Counted from the first letter of the stretch, positions 51,788-61,446 are shown. The stretch: 64,000 nucleotides of DNA from Roseateles_E cavernae (GCF_040187885.1 NZ_JBDPLH010000001.1:1116001-1180000); one strand, 5' to 3'. Notes: generated by a model from the sequence alone, not told the origin. Numbers and translations are program-made.

Positions 51788-53167
51788 ATGATGCCCGCCA
51801 TGGTCACGGACTCCGGCCCCGCCTCTTCCATTCCCGCCGCCCATGCCGACTTGCCGGCCTATATCGGCAAGTACCGTGTGCTGCGCCGCCTCGGCGAGGG
51901 GGCCACCAGCGATGTCTTCCTGGGCTTGGACGAATTCAAGGCCAAGGAGGTCGCGATCAAGCGGGTGCGTGCCTGGGCGCTGACCAGCCGCGGCGGCCCC
52001 GACACGCAGGCCAACCGCTTCTATGCCGCCGAGGCCGCGCTGGCCGGCCGGCTGCAGCATCCCAATGTCGTGCAGATCCTGGATGCGGTGCCCGAGCAGG
52101 ACGCGCCCTATCTGGTGATGGAATATGTGCCGGGCCTGACCCTGAAGAGCTTTTGCCGCAGCGACCGGCTGCTGCCGCTGGATCAGATCGTCGAACTCGG
52201 GTTCAAGTGCGCGATGGCGCTGGACTATGTGTTCCGCCAGGGCGTGATACACCGCGATGTCAAGCCGGCCAATCTGCTGGCGGTGCTGGACGCGCAGGGC
52301 CAGGTCACCGATGTCAAGGTCAGCGATTTCGGCAGCGCGCTGAACCTGCGCTCCGACGCAACCCAGGTCCACCGGGTCGGCTCGCTGGCCTATATGCCGC
52401 CCGAGCAGATCGAGGGCGGCGATGTCGATTGCCGCGCCGACATCTACGCGCTCGGTGCCGTGCTGTATCACCTGGCGGCTGGGCGCGCACCCTTCGACGC
52501 GCCCAGCCAGATGGCCTTGATGCACCAGATCTATCACCAGGCGCCGCCCTCGCTGGTGGGGCTGCGCGGCGGCGTCACCGCCGAGCTGGATGCAGTGATC
52601 CTGCGCGCGCTGGCCAAGCAGCCGGCCGATCGTTACCCGGACTGGGACAGCTTTGGCCGCGCGCTCTCGGATCTGGTGGCGCGCCAGCTGGTGCCGCTGG
52701 CGCGGCTCTACGAGGTCAAGGACTCCGAGCGTTTCAATCTTTTACGCGAGCTGGAGTTCTTTGCCGACTTCGGCGATGTCGAGCTGTGGGAGGTGGTGCA
52801 CCGGGCGCGCTGGCGGCGCTATCCGCTCGAGCATGCGCTCTACAAGCGCGGCCAGGAGGGCAATACCTTCCACATCATTGCGCAGGGCGAGGTCGAGGTG
52901 TTCCGCGATGGCGCCAAGGTGGCCACCTTGGGCTCCGGCACCTCGGTCGGCGAGATGGCTTATCTGGCGCCCAACCCCGATCTGCGCCGCCACAGCACCG
53001 ACATCAAGGTCAGCGAGATCTGCACGACGATCTCGTTCACGCCCGAGTCGCTGGGCCTGCTGAGTCCCGAATGCCAGCACCGCTTCGACCGCGCCTTCAT
53101 CCAGGTGCTGGTGCGCCGCCTGCATGCGGCTCACGAGGCCATTGCGCACCCGCGCCGCATTCTGTGA
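51788..53167 (+). CDS. Serine/threonine protein kinase fused to a cyclic-nucleotide-binding-like domain
   Basis: 459 residues, cytoplasmic (no membrane helix). Kinase domain (about 22-300): Gly-rich loop LGEGATSDVFLG, Lys58 (VAIKRVR), catalytic HRDVKPANL (Asp157), DFGSA (Asp180) and PPEQIEGG; all residues needed for activity are present. The C-terminal part (about 328-455) is a cNMP-binding-like beta-roll (KRGQEGNTFHIIAQGEVEVF, GSGTSVGEMAYLAP), though the ligand pocket residues were not checked. ATGs at 51791 and 51800 are alternatives. Such a pairing suggests activity controlled by nucleotide; partner unknown. It is followed by psiF. Confidence 0.9.
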   Translation: MMPAMVTDSGPASSIPAAHADLPAYIGKYRVLRRLGEGATSDVFLGLDEFKAKEVAIKRVRAWALTSRGGPDTQANRFYAAEAALAGRLQHPNVVQILDAVPEQDAPYLVMEYVPGLTLKSFCRSDRLLPLDQIVELGFKCAMALDYVFRQGVIHRDVKPANLLAVLDAQGQVTDVKVSDFGSALNLRSDATQVHRVGSLAYMPPEQIEGGDVDCRADIYALGAVLYHLAAGRAPFDAPSQMALMHQIYHQAPPSLVGLRGGVTAELDAVILRALAKQPADRYPDWDSFGRALSDLVARQLVPLARLYEVKDSERFNLLRELEFFADFGDVELWEVVHRARWRRYPLEHALYKRGQEGNTFHIIAQGEVEVFRDGAKVATLGSGTSVGEMAYLAPNPDLRRHSTDIKVSEICTTISFTPESLGLLSPECQHRFDRAFIQVLVRRLHAAHEAIAHPRRIL

Positions 53168-53269
53168 TGGCCCGGTAAACCGGTGTTGAGTCGCTGGCGT
53201 TGCTGTGTTGGAATCCGCCAGGGTCCCCGCCGGATCCGCAACCCATACCCCACAGGGAAGGAACAGCTC

Positions 53270-53566
53270 ATGAAGCCCATCACCATCATGCTCGGCCTGG
53301 CGCTCGCCGCCTTCGGTGCCCACGCCGAAGAGAAGGCGGTCACGCCGCAGCAGCAGAAGATGAAGACCTGCAATGCCGATGCCAAGGGCAAGACCGGCGA
53401 CGAGCGCAAGGCCTTCATGAAGGAATGCCTGTCGGCCAAGCCGGCCGCTGCGGCCGCCAACGGCACGCCTCAGCAGGAGAAAATGAAGACCTGCAATGCC
53501 GACGCCAAGGGCAAGAGCGGCGACGAGCGCAAGACCTTCATGAAGGAGTGCCTCAGCGCCAAATAA
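53270..53566 (+). CDS. psiF: PsiF-repeat protein
   Basis: 98 residues. Signal peptide (about 1-19, GAHAEE) and two PsiF repeats, each with KMKTCNADAKGK-x-GDERK-x-FM and KECLSAK, so each repeat has two cysteines. The E. coli relative is phosphate-starvation-inducible; the biochemical role is unknown. AAGGA precedes the ATG. No Pho box is visible upstream. A short perfect hairpin GGAGCGC-TCA-GCGCTCC at 53572-53588 lies at the 3' end, spanning the stop of the convergent LysR gene. Confidence 0.88.
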   Translation: MKPITIMLGLALAAFGAHAEEKAVTPQQQKMKTCNADAKGKTGDERKAFMKECLSAKPAAAAANGTPQQEKMKTCNADAKGKSGDERKTFMKECLSAK

Positions 53567-53578
53567 GGGGCGGAGCGC

Positions 53579-54502
53579 TCAGCGCTCCCGACCGGCGGCC
53601 CGAGCCCAGTAGCCCGGGTCGCCGTAATTGAGCTTCAGAAAGTCTATCCACAGCCGCACGCGCAGCGGCAGATGCTTGCGCTGCGGCACCACCGCGAAGA
53701 TGCCGTTGGGCGGCGCGGCGAAGTCTTCCAGCACCGCCTGCAGCCGCCCGGCCTTGATGTCGGCCTCGACCTCCCAGATGCTGCGCCAGGCCAGGCCCAG
53801 GCCGGCCAGGCACCAGTCATGCAGCACCTGGCCGTCGCTGCAATCGAGCCGGCCGCTGGGCCGCCAGTGCAGCAGCTCCCCGTCCACCATGAAAGCCCAG
53901 CCGCGCGTCTGGCTGGCGTCCGAGCTCAGGCCCAGGCATTGCTGGCGCGCCAGCTCGGACGGGTGCTGCGGCACGCCGGCGCGCTTCAGATAGCCGGGCG
54001 TGGCCACGCACAGGCGCCGGTTGTCGGCCAGCCGCATGCTGACCAGGCTGGAGTCGACCAGATCGCCGACCCGCACCGCGCAGTCGAAGCCCTCGCCGGC
54101 AATATCCACCACCCGGTCGCTGAGGTTCAGCGAAATGCTCAGCTCCTGATGGCCGGCCAGGAACTCGGGCACCAGCGGCGCCACGTGGCGGCGCCCAAAG
54201 CCGGCCGGCGCGGTGATGCGCAGATGGCCACTGGCCTTGAGCCCGCCGGCGCTGACACTGGCCTCGGCATCGGCGAACTCGACCAGCAGGCGCTGGCAGT
54301 CCTCCAGAAAAGCGCTGCCCTCGTGCGTCAGCGTGATGCGCCGGGTCGTGCGCACCAGGAGCTTGACCCCCAGCCGCTCTTCCAGCGCATCGATGCGCCG
54401 CCCCATCACTGCCGGTGCCACGCCCTCGGTCTGGGCGGCGGCCGTCAGGCTGCCCTTGGTGGCCACCAGGGCGAAGGATTCGATCTGCTTGAGGCGGTCC
54501 AT
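53579..54502 (-). CDS. LysR-family transcriptional regulator
   Basis: 307 residues. N-terminal winged helix-turn-helix (LKQIESFALVATKGSLTAAA, with APAVMGRRIDALEERLG) and a LysR substrate-binding domain. The DNA-binding part has the CrgA/DsdC-type pattern of many betaproteobacterial regulators. It is divergent from malate synthase G with 164 bp between starts, so it may control glcB and itself (inference). Inducer unknown. Confidence 0.93.
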   Translation of the reverse strand: MDRLKQIESFALVATKGSLTAAAQTEGVAPAVMGRRIDALEERLGVKLLVRTTRRITLTHEGSAFLEDCQRLLVEFADAEASVSAGGLKASGHLRITAPAGFGRRHVAPLVPEFLAGHQELSISLNLSDRVVDIAGEGFDCAVRVGDLVDSSLVSMRLADNRRLCVATPGYLKRAGVPQHPSELARQQCLGLSSDASQTRGWAFMVDGELLHWRPSGRLDCSDGQVLHDWCLAGLGLAWRSIWEVEADIKAGRLQAVLEDFAAPPNGIFAVVPQRKHLPLRVRLWIDFLKLNYGDPGYWARAAGRER

Positions 54503-54534
54503 GCGGCGATTGTGCGCAGCGGGGCGGTGAAAGC

Positions 54535-54554
54535 AATCAATTAAGTCATTGATT
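54535..54554. promoter_or_regulatory. Palindrome in the LysR-glcB intergenic region, candidate operator
   Basis: AATCAAT-TAAGTC-ATTGATT is a 7-bp perfect inverted repeat with a 6-base spacer, 33 bp upstream of the LysR start and about 112 bp upstream of glcB. Position suits a LysR-type site, but no T-N11-A core was clearly matched. Confidence 0.4.
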
Positions 54555-54666
54555 TGTGCAAAAACATCAGGGATTCAATGCATTGGACGCCGTGAATCGG
54601 AGGGGCGGCCTGGCATAAATTCCTGGCATCACGCCTTGTCTCTTTTTTTATCCCGAGGGTTTTGCC

Positions 54667-56847
54667 ATGACCGCACGCACCGCCTGCCACCGCCTCCAGG
54701 TCTCCACCGCTATCTACCGCTTCATCGAAGACCGGGTGCTGCCCGGCACCGGCATCGCGAGCCGTGACTTCTGGGCCGGCTTCGATGCCATCGCCCATGA
54801 ACTGGCATCCAAGAATGCCGCGCTGCTGGCCGAGCGCGATCGCCTGCAGTCCGAGCTCGATGGCTGGCACCGCGCCCATCCGGGGCCGATCACCGACATG
54901 CCGGCCTACCGCGCGTTTCTGGAACGCATCGGCTATCTGGTGCCGGCCCCCGGCGCGGTCAGTGCCAGCACCGCGAATGTCGATGCAGAACTGGCCCTGC
55001 AGGCCGGCCCGCAGCTGGTGGTGCCGATCTTGAATGCTCGTTACGCGCTGAACGCGGCCAATGCGCGCTGGGGCTCGCTGTATGACGCGCTGTACGGCAC
55101 GGATGCGATCTCTGAGGCCGATGGTGCCGAGCGCGCCGGTGCCTACAACCCGGTGCGCGGCGCCAAGGTGATCGCCTTTGCCCGCCAGGTGCTGGACCAG
55201 GCGGCGCCGCTGGCCGGTGCCTCGCACAGGGATGCGGCCGGCTACCGGGTCGAGGGCGGCCGCTTGGTGGTGGCCTTGCTCGGTGGCTCGACCACGGGTC
55301 TGACGGATGCGGCCCAGTTCGTCGGCTACCAGGGCGACGCGGCCGCACCCTCGTCGGTGCTCTTGGTCCACAACGGCCTGCATCTGGACCTCAAAATCGA
55401 CCGCAGCACCCCGATCGGCGCCAGTGATGCGGCTGGCATCAGCGATCTGGTGCTGGAAGCGGCGCTGTCCACCATCCTGGACCTGGAAGACTCGATTGCG
55501 GCGGTCGATGCCGAGGACAAGCTGCTGGCCTACAGCAACTGGCTGGGCATCCAGCAGGGCACGCTGACCGAGGCGCTGAGCAAGGGTGGCAAGACCTTCA
55601 CGCGCCGTCTGAACCCGGATCGCCGCTACACCGGCCCGAATGGCGGCGAGGTCGTGCTGCATGGCCGCTCGTTGATGTTCGTCCGCAATGTCGGCCATCT
55701 GATGACGAACCCGGCCATCCTGCTGGACGGCGGCGCCGAGATTCCCGAGGGCATCATGGACGCGGTCATCACGGTAACGATCGCGCTGCACGATCTGAAG
55801 CGGCGCGGCAACTCGCGCGCCGGCTCGATCTATATCGTCAAGCCCAAGATGCACGGCCCGGCCGAAGTGGCGTTCGCGGCCGAGCTGTTCGGCCGCGTCG
55901 AACAGTTGCTGGGCCTGCCGGACAGCACGGTCAAGCTGGGCATCATGGACGAGGAGCGCCGCACCAGCGTCAATCTGAAGGCCTGCATCGCGGCAGCCTC
56001 CAGCCGCGTGGCCTTCATCAACACCGGCTTCCTGGACCGCACCGGCGACGAGATGCACACGGCCATGCTGGCCGGGCCGATGCTGCGCAAGGGCGATATG
56101 AAGAGCAGCGCCTGGATCCAGGCCTATGAGCGCAGCAATGTGCTGACCGGCCTGTCCTGCGGCCTGCGCGGCCGGGCTCAGATCGGCAAGGGCATGTGGG
56201 CCATGCCGGATCTGATGGCGGCGATGCTGGAACAGAAGATCGCCCACCCCAAGGCCGGCGCCAACACCGCCTGGGTGCCGTCGCCAACCGCAGCGACCCT
56301 GCACGCGCTGCACTACCACCAGGTCAGCGTCGCGGCCGTGCAGCTGGAGCTGGAGAAGATCGATGCCGACGGCGAACGCGACGAGATTCTGAACAAGCTG
56401 CTGAGCATTCCCGTCGTGGCCGAGGCCGGCTGGAGCGCCGCCGAGCGCCAGCAGGAACTGGACAACAACGTCCAGGGCATCCTGGGCTATGTGGTGCGCT
56501 GGATCGACCAGGGTGTCGGCTGCTCCAAGGTGCCTGATATCCACAATATCGGCCTGATGGAAGACCGGGCAACCCTGCGCATCTCCAGCCAGCACATCGC
56601 CAACTGGCTGCACCACGGCGTGGTCAGCGAAGCCCAGGTGCGCGAGACCTTCGCGCGCATGGCGGCTGTGGTGGATGGCCAGAACGCTGGCGACGCCGCC
56701 TACAAGAGCCTGGTTGCCCACCCGCAAGGCGCGGCCTTCCAGGCGGCGCTGGATCTGGTGTTCAAGGGCAAGGAGCAGCCGAGCGGGTATACCGAGCCGC
56801 TGTTGCATGCGTGGCGACTGAAGGTGAAGACGGGAATTGCGTCCTGA
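54667..56847 (+). CDS. glcB: Malate synthase G
   Basis: 726 residues, the size of malate synthase G (not the shorter A form). Condenses glyoxylate with acetyl-CoA to malate. Conserved blocks ILDLEDSIAAVDAEDKLLAYSNW, listed as ILDLEDSIAAVDAEDK, FTRRLNPDRRYTGPNGGEVV, RSLMFVRNVGHLMT, GRVEQLLGLP, KLGIMDEERRTSVN with catalytic Asp/Arg residues, and RSNVLTGLSCGL. Start MTARTACHRLQVSTAIYRFI with GAGGG upstream. Divergent LysR regulator nearby. Complete; hairpin after stop. Confidence 0.97.
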   Translation: MTARTACHRLQVSTAIYRFIEDRVLPGTGIASRDFWAGFDAIAHELASKNAALLAERDRLQSELDGWHRAHPGPITDMPAYRAFLERIGYLVPAPGAVSASTANVDAELALQAGPQLVVPILNARYALNAANARWGSLYDALYGTDAISEADGAERAGAYNPVRGAKVIAFARQVLDQAAPLAGASHRDAAGYRVEGGRLVVALLGGSTTGLTDAAQFVGYQGDAAAPSSVLLVHNGLHLDLKIDRSTPIGASDAAGISDLVLEAALSTILDLEDSIAAVDAEDKLLAYSNWLGIQQGTLTEALSKGGKTFTRRLNPDRRYTGPNGGEVVLHGRSLMFVRNVGHLMTNPAILLDGGAEIPEGIMDAVITVTIALHDLKRRGNSRAGSIYIVKPKMHGPAEVAFAAELFGRVEQLLGLPDSTVKLGIMDEERRTSVNLKACIAAASSRVAFINTGFLDRTGDEMHTAMLAGPMLRKGDMKSSAWIQAYERSNVLTGLSCGLRGRAQIGKGMWAMPDLMAAMLEQKIAHPKAGANTAWVPSPTAATLHALHYHQVSVAAVQLELEKIDADGERDEILNKLLSIPVVAEAGWSAAERQQELDNNVQGILGYVVRWIDQGVGCSKVPDIHNIGLMEDRATLRISSQHIANWLHHGVVSEAQVRETFARMAAVVDGQNAGDAAYKSLVAHPQGAAFQAALDLVFKGKEQPSGYTEPLLHAWRLKVKTGIAS

Positions 56848-56852
56848 GTGAG

Positions 56853-56873
56853 GGCGGACCGCACGGGTCCGCC
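56853..56873. terminator. Hairpin after glcB
   Basis: GGCGGACC (56853-56860) and GGTCCGCC (56866-56873) form an 8-bp perfect stem with a 5-base loop, 5 bases after the stop. No T-run follows. Confidence 0.5.
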
Positions 56874-57382
56874 GTTCACGGCCGAGATGGCAATGTTTGC
56901 CGGCCTGTGAATTGGGTGAAAACCCGCAAACGTATCGTGGACCCCACAGGCGCTTTCAGCATCTATGCAAAGCCGCAAATGCACTGCCTGCTGAGGTTGG
57001 CAATCGCGGCTGCATCAAGTGCTGTTGGCATCGATGCGCAGAAGGCTTCCCTCAATGCTGAAGTGTTGTAATTTCGGCACGCCAGCAGAGGCTGTGATGA
57101 GACTGTTTTCTCGCATTGGCCGATGCTGCGGCGCGGTATGCGAGAGATGACTTTTCGCACGGATCTCTCTGTAAACATAGGTTTCTGAACATCGAAAGAG
57201 GCTGCATGCCTGCGCAGACTCGCGAGCAATTGCGAGCTCATTTCCGAACGTCCTAGGTAGAAGTCCTGCATCGCCTGCGAGATGCGCGATCCGCACAATC
57301 GGCTCCTCATTCATCCTGCCGTCTGGCTCACAAAGCGCGGGTGGTGTCCTGGGTCAAGACCCAACGTCTACAAGGAGTGCAA
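56874..57382. other. Intergenic stretch of lower GC, no supported gene
   Basis: About 510 bases between glcB and a TonB receptor. Short open frames exist on both strands (for example about 57015-57314 minus) but show no motif, signal or codon style to support them. It ends with the ribosome-binding site AAGGAG (57373-57378). It probably carries the receptor promoter; I found no clear consensus box. Confidence 0.5.
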
Positions 57383-60300
57383 ATGTTTAGAAAATCGAAA
57401 ATCAGTGCAGCGGCGCTTTTGGCCCTGAGCGGTGGTGTCGCGCTGACCAGCGCGCCCGCATTCGCGCAGGAAAAGCTGGAACGTATCGAGATCACGGGCA
57501 GCCGCCTGAAGAAGGTCGACCTGGAAGCCAGCAGCCCGACGGTGACCGTCACCGCCGCCGAGATCCAGGCCAACCAGGACGTCACGCTCGAGACCTTCCT
57601 GAACACGCTGCCGCAGATCAACCCCGCCGGCACCACCAGCTCGAACAATCCGGGCAACGGCGGTCAAGCCAATATCGACTTGCGTGGTTTGGGTGCTAAC
57701 CGCAACCTGATCCTGATCGATGGTCGTCGCCCGATGGTGTCGGCATCCGACCAGACGGTGGATGTGAACACCATCCCGATGGCGATGATCGACAGCATCG
57801 AGATCATTTCCGGCGGCGCGGCCGCTGTGTATGGCGCCGATGCCGTGGCCGGTGTCGTGAACATCAAGCTCAAAAAGCGCTTCCAGGGCTTTGACCTGCG
57901 CGCGGGCACCTCCAAGACCACCAAGCAAGGCGACGCTCTCGAGCGCAATATCCAGGGCCTGATCGGCGGCAATTTTGCCGACAACAAGGGCAATGCGGTG
58001 CTGGGCTTCGAGTACGCACAGCGCGATGCGCTCTACAAAAAGCAGCGTCCGTTCTCCTCGCTGGCAACCAGCACCACGACCTCGTGGCCTGAAGGCCGTT
58101 TCGCTCCCAATTCCGCAAACCTGCCTTCGCAGGCCGCAGTGGACGCGATCTATCGGAGCTATGGCTACACGGGCCCTCAGATTTCCCGCGGTTCGGCGCA
58201 TTCGTTCAACACCGATGGATCCCTGATCTACCCGGGCTTGTTCAACTCGCCTCTGGATGTCGTGAACTGGAAGTATCCGGTTGACGCAGGTGTGAACACG
58301 CGCTTCTTCCCCGATTTCTACAGCTACAACTTCGATCCGGAAAATCTGCTGGTCTTGCCGCTGAATCGCCGCTCTGTCACGGCCAAAGCGGACTACCAGT
58401 TGAACAACGGCGTTGAGGTGTTCGGGCGCTTCTCTAACACCCGCTACGACGCGACGACCGCACTGGCTCCGACACCCGTGGCCGGTGGCGCTTGGCGTGC
58501 CCCGGGCCAGGCGACTGCTTCGACCCAGATTGTCAGCCGCTTCATCGTGCCCGGACGGACCGGTAGCACCTTGCTGGTGGCACCCGACAACAAGTTCATC
58601 CCTGCTGATCTGCGCGCCTTGCTGAACAGTCGCGCCGGAGATGATCCGTCTTTGGTGGGCGCGGGGGCCAATGAGCCCTTCGCCATGGGCTGGCGTACTG
58701 TGGCCGCCGGCCTGCGTTCGTCGACCTACGAGAACGAAGTGACCCAGTACATGGCAGGTGCCAAGGGTGACATCTTCAACACCGGTTGGACCTGGGAAGG
58801 CTCGCTGTCTGAAGGCCGTACCAAGATCGATCAGCTGCAGTTGGGCAATATCAATGCGCAAAAGTTGGCTGATGCCTTCGGCGCTGCCGATGGCGGCGAG
58901 AGCCTGTGCGCTGGCGGTGTGAATCCTTTCGGTCGTCAAGCGCTGTCGGCAGAGTGCGCCGCCTGGCTGCAGCTGCCTACCTCGCTGAAGCAGGAGTACA
59001 AGCAGACCATTGCTCAGTTCTTCGTCTCGGGTGATGTGGTCAAGGTGCCGGCCGGCATGGTCAGTGCCGTCATCGGCTACGAGTCCCGCCGCTTCAAGTA
59101 TGAGCTGGACCCGGGTGCCGCTTCCAGCCCGGTCTATGGTTTCAATTCGCAGAGCCCGGCAAAGGCCAAGAACAGTTTTGACGACTTCTTCGCGGAGTTG
59201 TCGGTGCCCCTGGCCAAGAACCTGCCGATGATCCAGTCGGCCAATCTGTCGCTGGCTTATCGCAACTCGGCCAGCCAGGCGGCCGATGTGCTTGATGGTA
59301 TCGAGACACCCAAGAAGCGCTCTAACGCCTTTGCAGCGAACCTGGACTGGCAGCCGACCCGCGAAATGCGGGCTCGCGCCTCGGTGCAGCGTTCGGTCCG
59401 TGCGCCCAACTTCGGTGAGCTGTTCGATGGCGGCGGCAGCTTCCCGAGCTTCTTCGATCCTTGCTCGGTCAACAGCGTCGGCCGCACGACTGGCGCCAAT
59501 GCTGCCCAGCTGGGTGCGCTCTGCGCCGCCACCGGCGTGGCGAACACCAGCTTCGTCGCCACACCCGGCGCGCAGGCAGAAACCAACACAACCGGCAATA
59601 TCAACCTGAAGCCCGAAACGTCCACCTCGGCGACCCTGGGCCTGGTGTGGACGCCGAGCTCGGAGGGCCTCTTCAAAGGCTTCCGCGGATCGGTGGACTA
59701 CTATCGCATCAAGGTCAAGGATGCGATCACGACGCCTGATGTGAATGAGTTCATCGCGGATTGCTACAACTACAACGGCCGCAACCCGACCTACGACGCA
59801 TCGCAATTCAGCTGCTCCACCATCTTCCGCTCGGGCAGCTCGATCTTCGGTGCTTACGATCCGGTTGATCCGGATGGTGCGTTCGCCGGCAGCAATGGCG
59901 GTCGCATCCAGACCTCGGGCATCGACTTCTCGCTGGGCTGGGGTGGCAGGGTCGGCCCGGGTCGCCTGGATGTGCAGGGCTTCTGGACCCATCTGCTGGA
60001 GTACAAGTCCAGGACCACCACGCTGCTGCCCACGATGGACTATGCAGGTACGGTGGCCTACTTCGGTGCTGGCCTGGGTCAGACCTTCCCGAAGAACAAG
60101 GTGACGGTCGCGAGCAACTACAAGTGGGGTGATGTCGGCATCGATCTGCGCATGCGCTATATCGGCGGGATGAGCAACCGTATGGCCAAGCTGTTCCCGG
60201 GTGAGGTTCTGACCGGCGTGCCGGCTACCGTCTACTGGGATCTGGGTGGCAGCTACGACTTCACCAAGAGCATCTCGGTGCGTGCAGGTATCAACAACCT

Positions 60301-60415
60301 GCTGGACCAGAAGCCCCGCCAGTACTCGCCGAACGTGCAGTCCGGTACCGACCCATCCACCTATGACGTGGTCGGACGTCGCTACTTCGTGACGGCGAAC
60401 TTCAGCTTCAAGTGA
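57383..60415 (+). CDS. TonB-dependent receptor
   Basis: 1010 residues. Signal peptide (about 1-29, APAFAQE), plug domain (LERIEITGSRLKKVDLEASS, DLRGLGANRNLILIDGRRP, AAAVYGADAVAGVVNIKLKK) and a 22-strand-type barrel ending RRYFVTANFSFK with a terminal aromatic residue cluster. The GSRLKKVD and RGLG...R.LVLIDGRR pattern is that of large-receptor families for plant polymers, oligosaccharides or similar compounds; no specific ligand can be named. AAGGAG precedes the ATG. Monocistronic with a strong terminator. A 2OG oxygenase gene follows. Confidence 0.94.
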   Translation: MFRKSKISAAALLALSGGVALTSAPAFAQEKLERIEITGSRLKKVDLEASSPTVTVTAAEIQANQDVTLETFLNTLPQINPAGTTSSNNPGNGGQANIDLRGLGANRNLILIDGRRPMVSASDQTVDVNTIPMAMIDSIEIISGGAAAVYGADAVAGVVNIKLKKRFQGFDLRAGTSKTTKQGDALERNIQGLIGGNFADNKGNAVLGFEYAQRDALYKKQRPFSSLATSTTTSWPEGRFAPNSANLPSQAAVDAIYRSYGYTGPQISRGSAHSFNTDGSLIYPGLFNSPLDVVNWKYPVDAGVNTRFFPDFYSYNFDPENLLVLPLNRRSVTAKADYQLNNGVEVFGRFSNTRYDATTALAPTPVAGGAWRAPGQATASTQIVSRFIVPGRTGSTLLVAPDNKFIPADLRALLNSRAGDDPSLVGAGANEPFAMGWRTVAAGLRSSTYENEVTQYMAGAKGDIFNTGWTWEGSLSEGRTKIDQLQLGNINAQKLADAFGAADGGESLCAGGVNPFGRQALSAECAAWLQLPTSLKQEYKQTIAQFFVSGDVVKVPAGMVSAVIGYESRRFKYELDPGAASSPVYGFNSQSPAKAKNSFDDFFAELSVPLAKNLPMIQSANLSLAYRNSASQAADVLDGIETPKKRSNAFAANLDWQPTREMRARASVQRSVRAPNFGELFDGGGSFPSFFDPCSVNSVGRTTGANAAQLGALCAATGVANTSFVATPGAQAETNTTGNINLKPETSTSATLGLVWTPSSEGLFKGFRGSVDYYRIKVKDAITTPDVNEFIADCYNYNGRNPTYDASQFSCSTIFRSGSSIFGAYDPVDPDGAFAGSNGGRIQTSGIDFSLGWGGRVGPGRLDVQGFWTHLLEYKSRTTTLLPTMDYAGTVAYFGAGLGQTFPKNKVTVASNYKWGDVGIDLRMRYIGGMSNRMAKLFPGEVLTGVPATVYWDLGGSYDFTKSISVRAGINNLLDQKPRQYSPNVQSGTDPSTYDVVGRRYFVTANFSFK

Positions 60416-60440
60416 TGTTGTAGAAGTAATTGCCTAAGAC

Positions 60441-60470
60441 AACGGCCGCAGCAATGCGGCCGTTTTTCTT
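60441..60470 (+). terminator. Intrinsic terminator after the TonB receptor
   Basis: AACGGCCGCA-GCAA-TGCGGCCGTT forms a 10-bp perfect stem with a 4-base loop, followed by TTTCTT. Confidence 0.92.
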
Positions 60471-60581
60471 GGCACGGCTAAAGTGCAGTGACCCCGACCC
60501 GATCGAGCCGGGCAAAAAGAGGAGCCACCCGGACGCAGACCAGGTCGTTTCGTTACCCGTCAATTCACCCTGTTCACCCTG

Positions 60582-61286
60582 ATGCTGCAGCTTTCCGCAC
60601 TCCAGTCTGAAGACTTCGTCCATCGTTTTGAGTCGGTCGGCCGTGCGCAGGCGACTGAGATTTTTGCGCCGCCAACTGCCGAGCGCCTGGCCGAGGCGGC
60701 CGAGAAGGCCCCGTTCAAGCTGTCCGTGAACAGCGGGCCGAAGTCCATGGATCTTGATCTCGCTGAACTGGCCAGCCTGACGCCATTGCAGCAGGAGCAA
60801 ATGCAGTCCCTGATCTATTCAGGCGCACGCTCGGGTTTTCAGTACTGCTTCGACAGCTATCGCTTGTCGGACGAGGTCGACAGCGGTGCCTTGAAGCAGG
60901 GCCCGCTGTTCGATTTTCATCAAGCGATCAATTCAGAAGCTGCATTGGAGGCGTTTCGTCGCCTGGCTGGCGATGAACGCATCAGCTTTTGCGATGCCCA
61001 GGTTACGCGCTATCGACCGGGACACTTTCTCTCTACCCACGACGATGATGTGGCTGCCAAGAACCGGGTCATGGCCTATGTGGTCAATCTGACCCGGCAC
61101 TGGCGACCCGATTGGGGTGGGCTGCTGCTGTTTCATGGGCAGGGCGGGCTTGTCGAGGGCGGTTTCTCACCGCTTTTCAATGTCATGAACCTGTTCAAGG
61201 TGCCGCAACAGCATTCGGTCAGCCAGGCGGCTCCGTTTGCGGGAAGTGACCGGCTCTCGATCACAGGCTGGGTTCGCCGCGCCTAG
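60582..61286 (+). CDS. 2-oxoglutarate/Fe(II)-dependent oxygenase
   Basis: 234 residues, cytoplasmic. Double-stranded beta-helix with iron ligands His153 and Asp155 (STHDDD), distal His211 (VPQQHSVSQ) and the 2-oxoglutarate-binding Arg224 (GSDRLSITGW). The surrounding YRPGHFLSTHDDD and MNLFKVPQQH are typical of the prolyl-4-hydroxylase-like group (2OG-FeII_Oxy). Substrate unknown; it lies between two TonB receptor genes, a context also reported for receptor clusters of Xanthomonas and Caulobacter. No strong ribosome-binding site precedes the ATG at 60582. Confidence 0.88.
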   Translation: MLQLSALQSEDFVHRFESVGRAQATEIFAPPTAERLAEAAEKAPFKLSVNSGPKSMDLDLAELASLTPLQQEQMQSLIYSGARSGFQYCFDSYRLSDEVDSGALKQGPLFDFHQAINSEAALEAFRRLAGDERISFCDAQVTRYRPGHFLSTHDDDVAAKNRVMAYVVNLTRHWRPDWGGLLLFHGQGGLVEGGFSPLFNVMNLFKVPQQHSVSQAAPFAGSDRLSITGWVRRA

Positions 61287-61446
61287 ATGGCAATTCGAAA
61301 CGTTGTTTTGATGCAAATTTTGCGCGTTTTCATTTAGGTATTTACCCTTTCAATTCCTGCTTTGGTGCAATTGCCGCACAAACGGATGCCCAAATCGTCA
61401 TCTGCGGCCTTGCTCGAAAATGAAGTGCTGCAGACTCCTGCGTACG

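Noticed and set aside
50218..53178. Long plus-strand frame spanning argS and the kinase
   Set aside because: It crosses a gene boundary in an incompatible frame and shows no family motif.
54541..56808. Minus-strand frame opposite malate synthase G
   Set aside because: Antisense shadow of a complete, conserved enzyme gene.
57015..57314. 99-residue minus-strand open frame in the gap before the TonB receptor
   Set aside because: No ribosome-binding site, motif or signal; composition gives no support.
57368..59992. Minus-strand frame opposite the TonB receptor
   Set aside because: Antisense shadow; no signal or motif.
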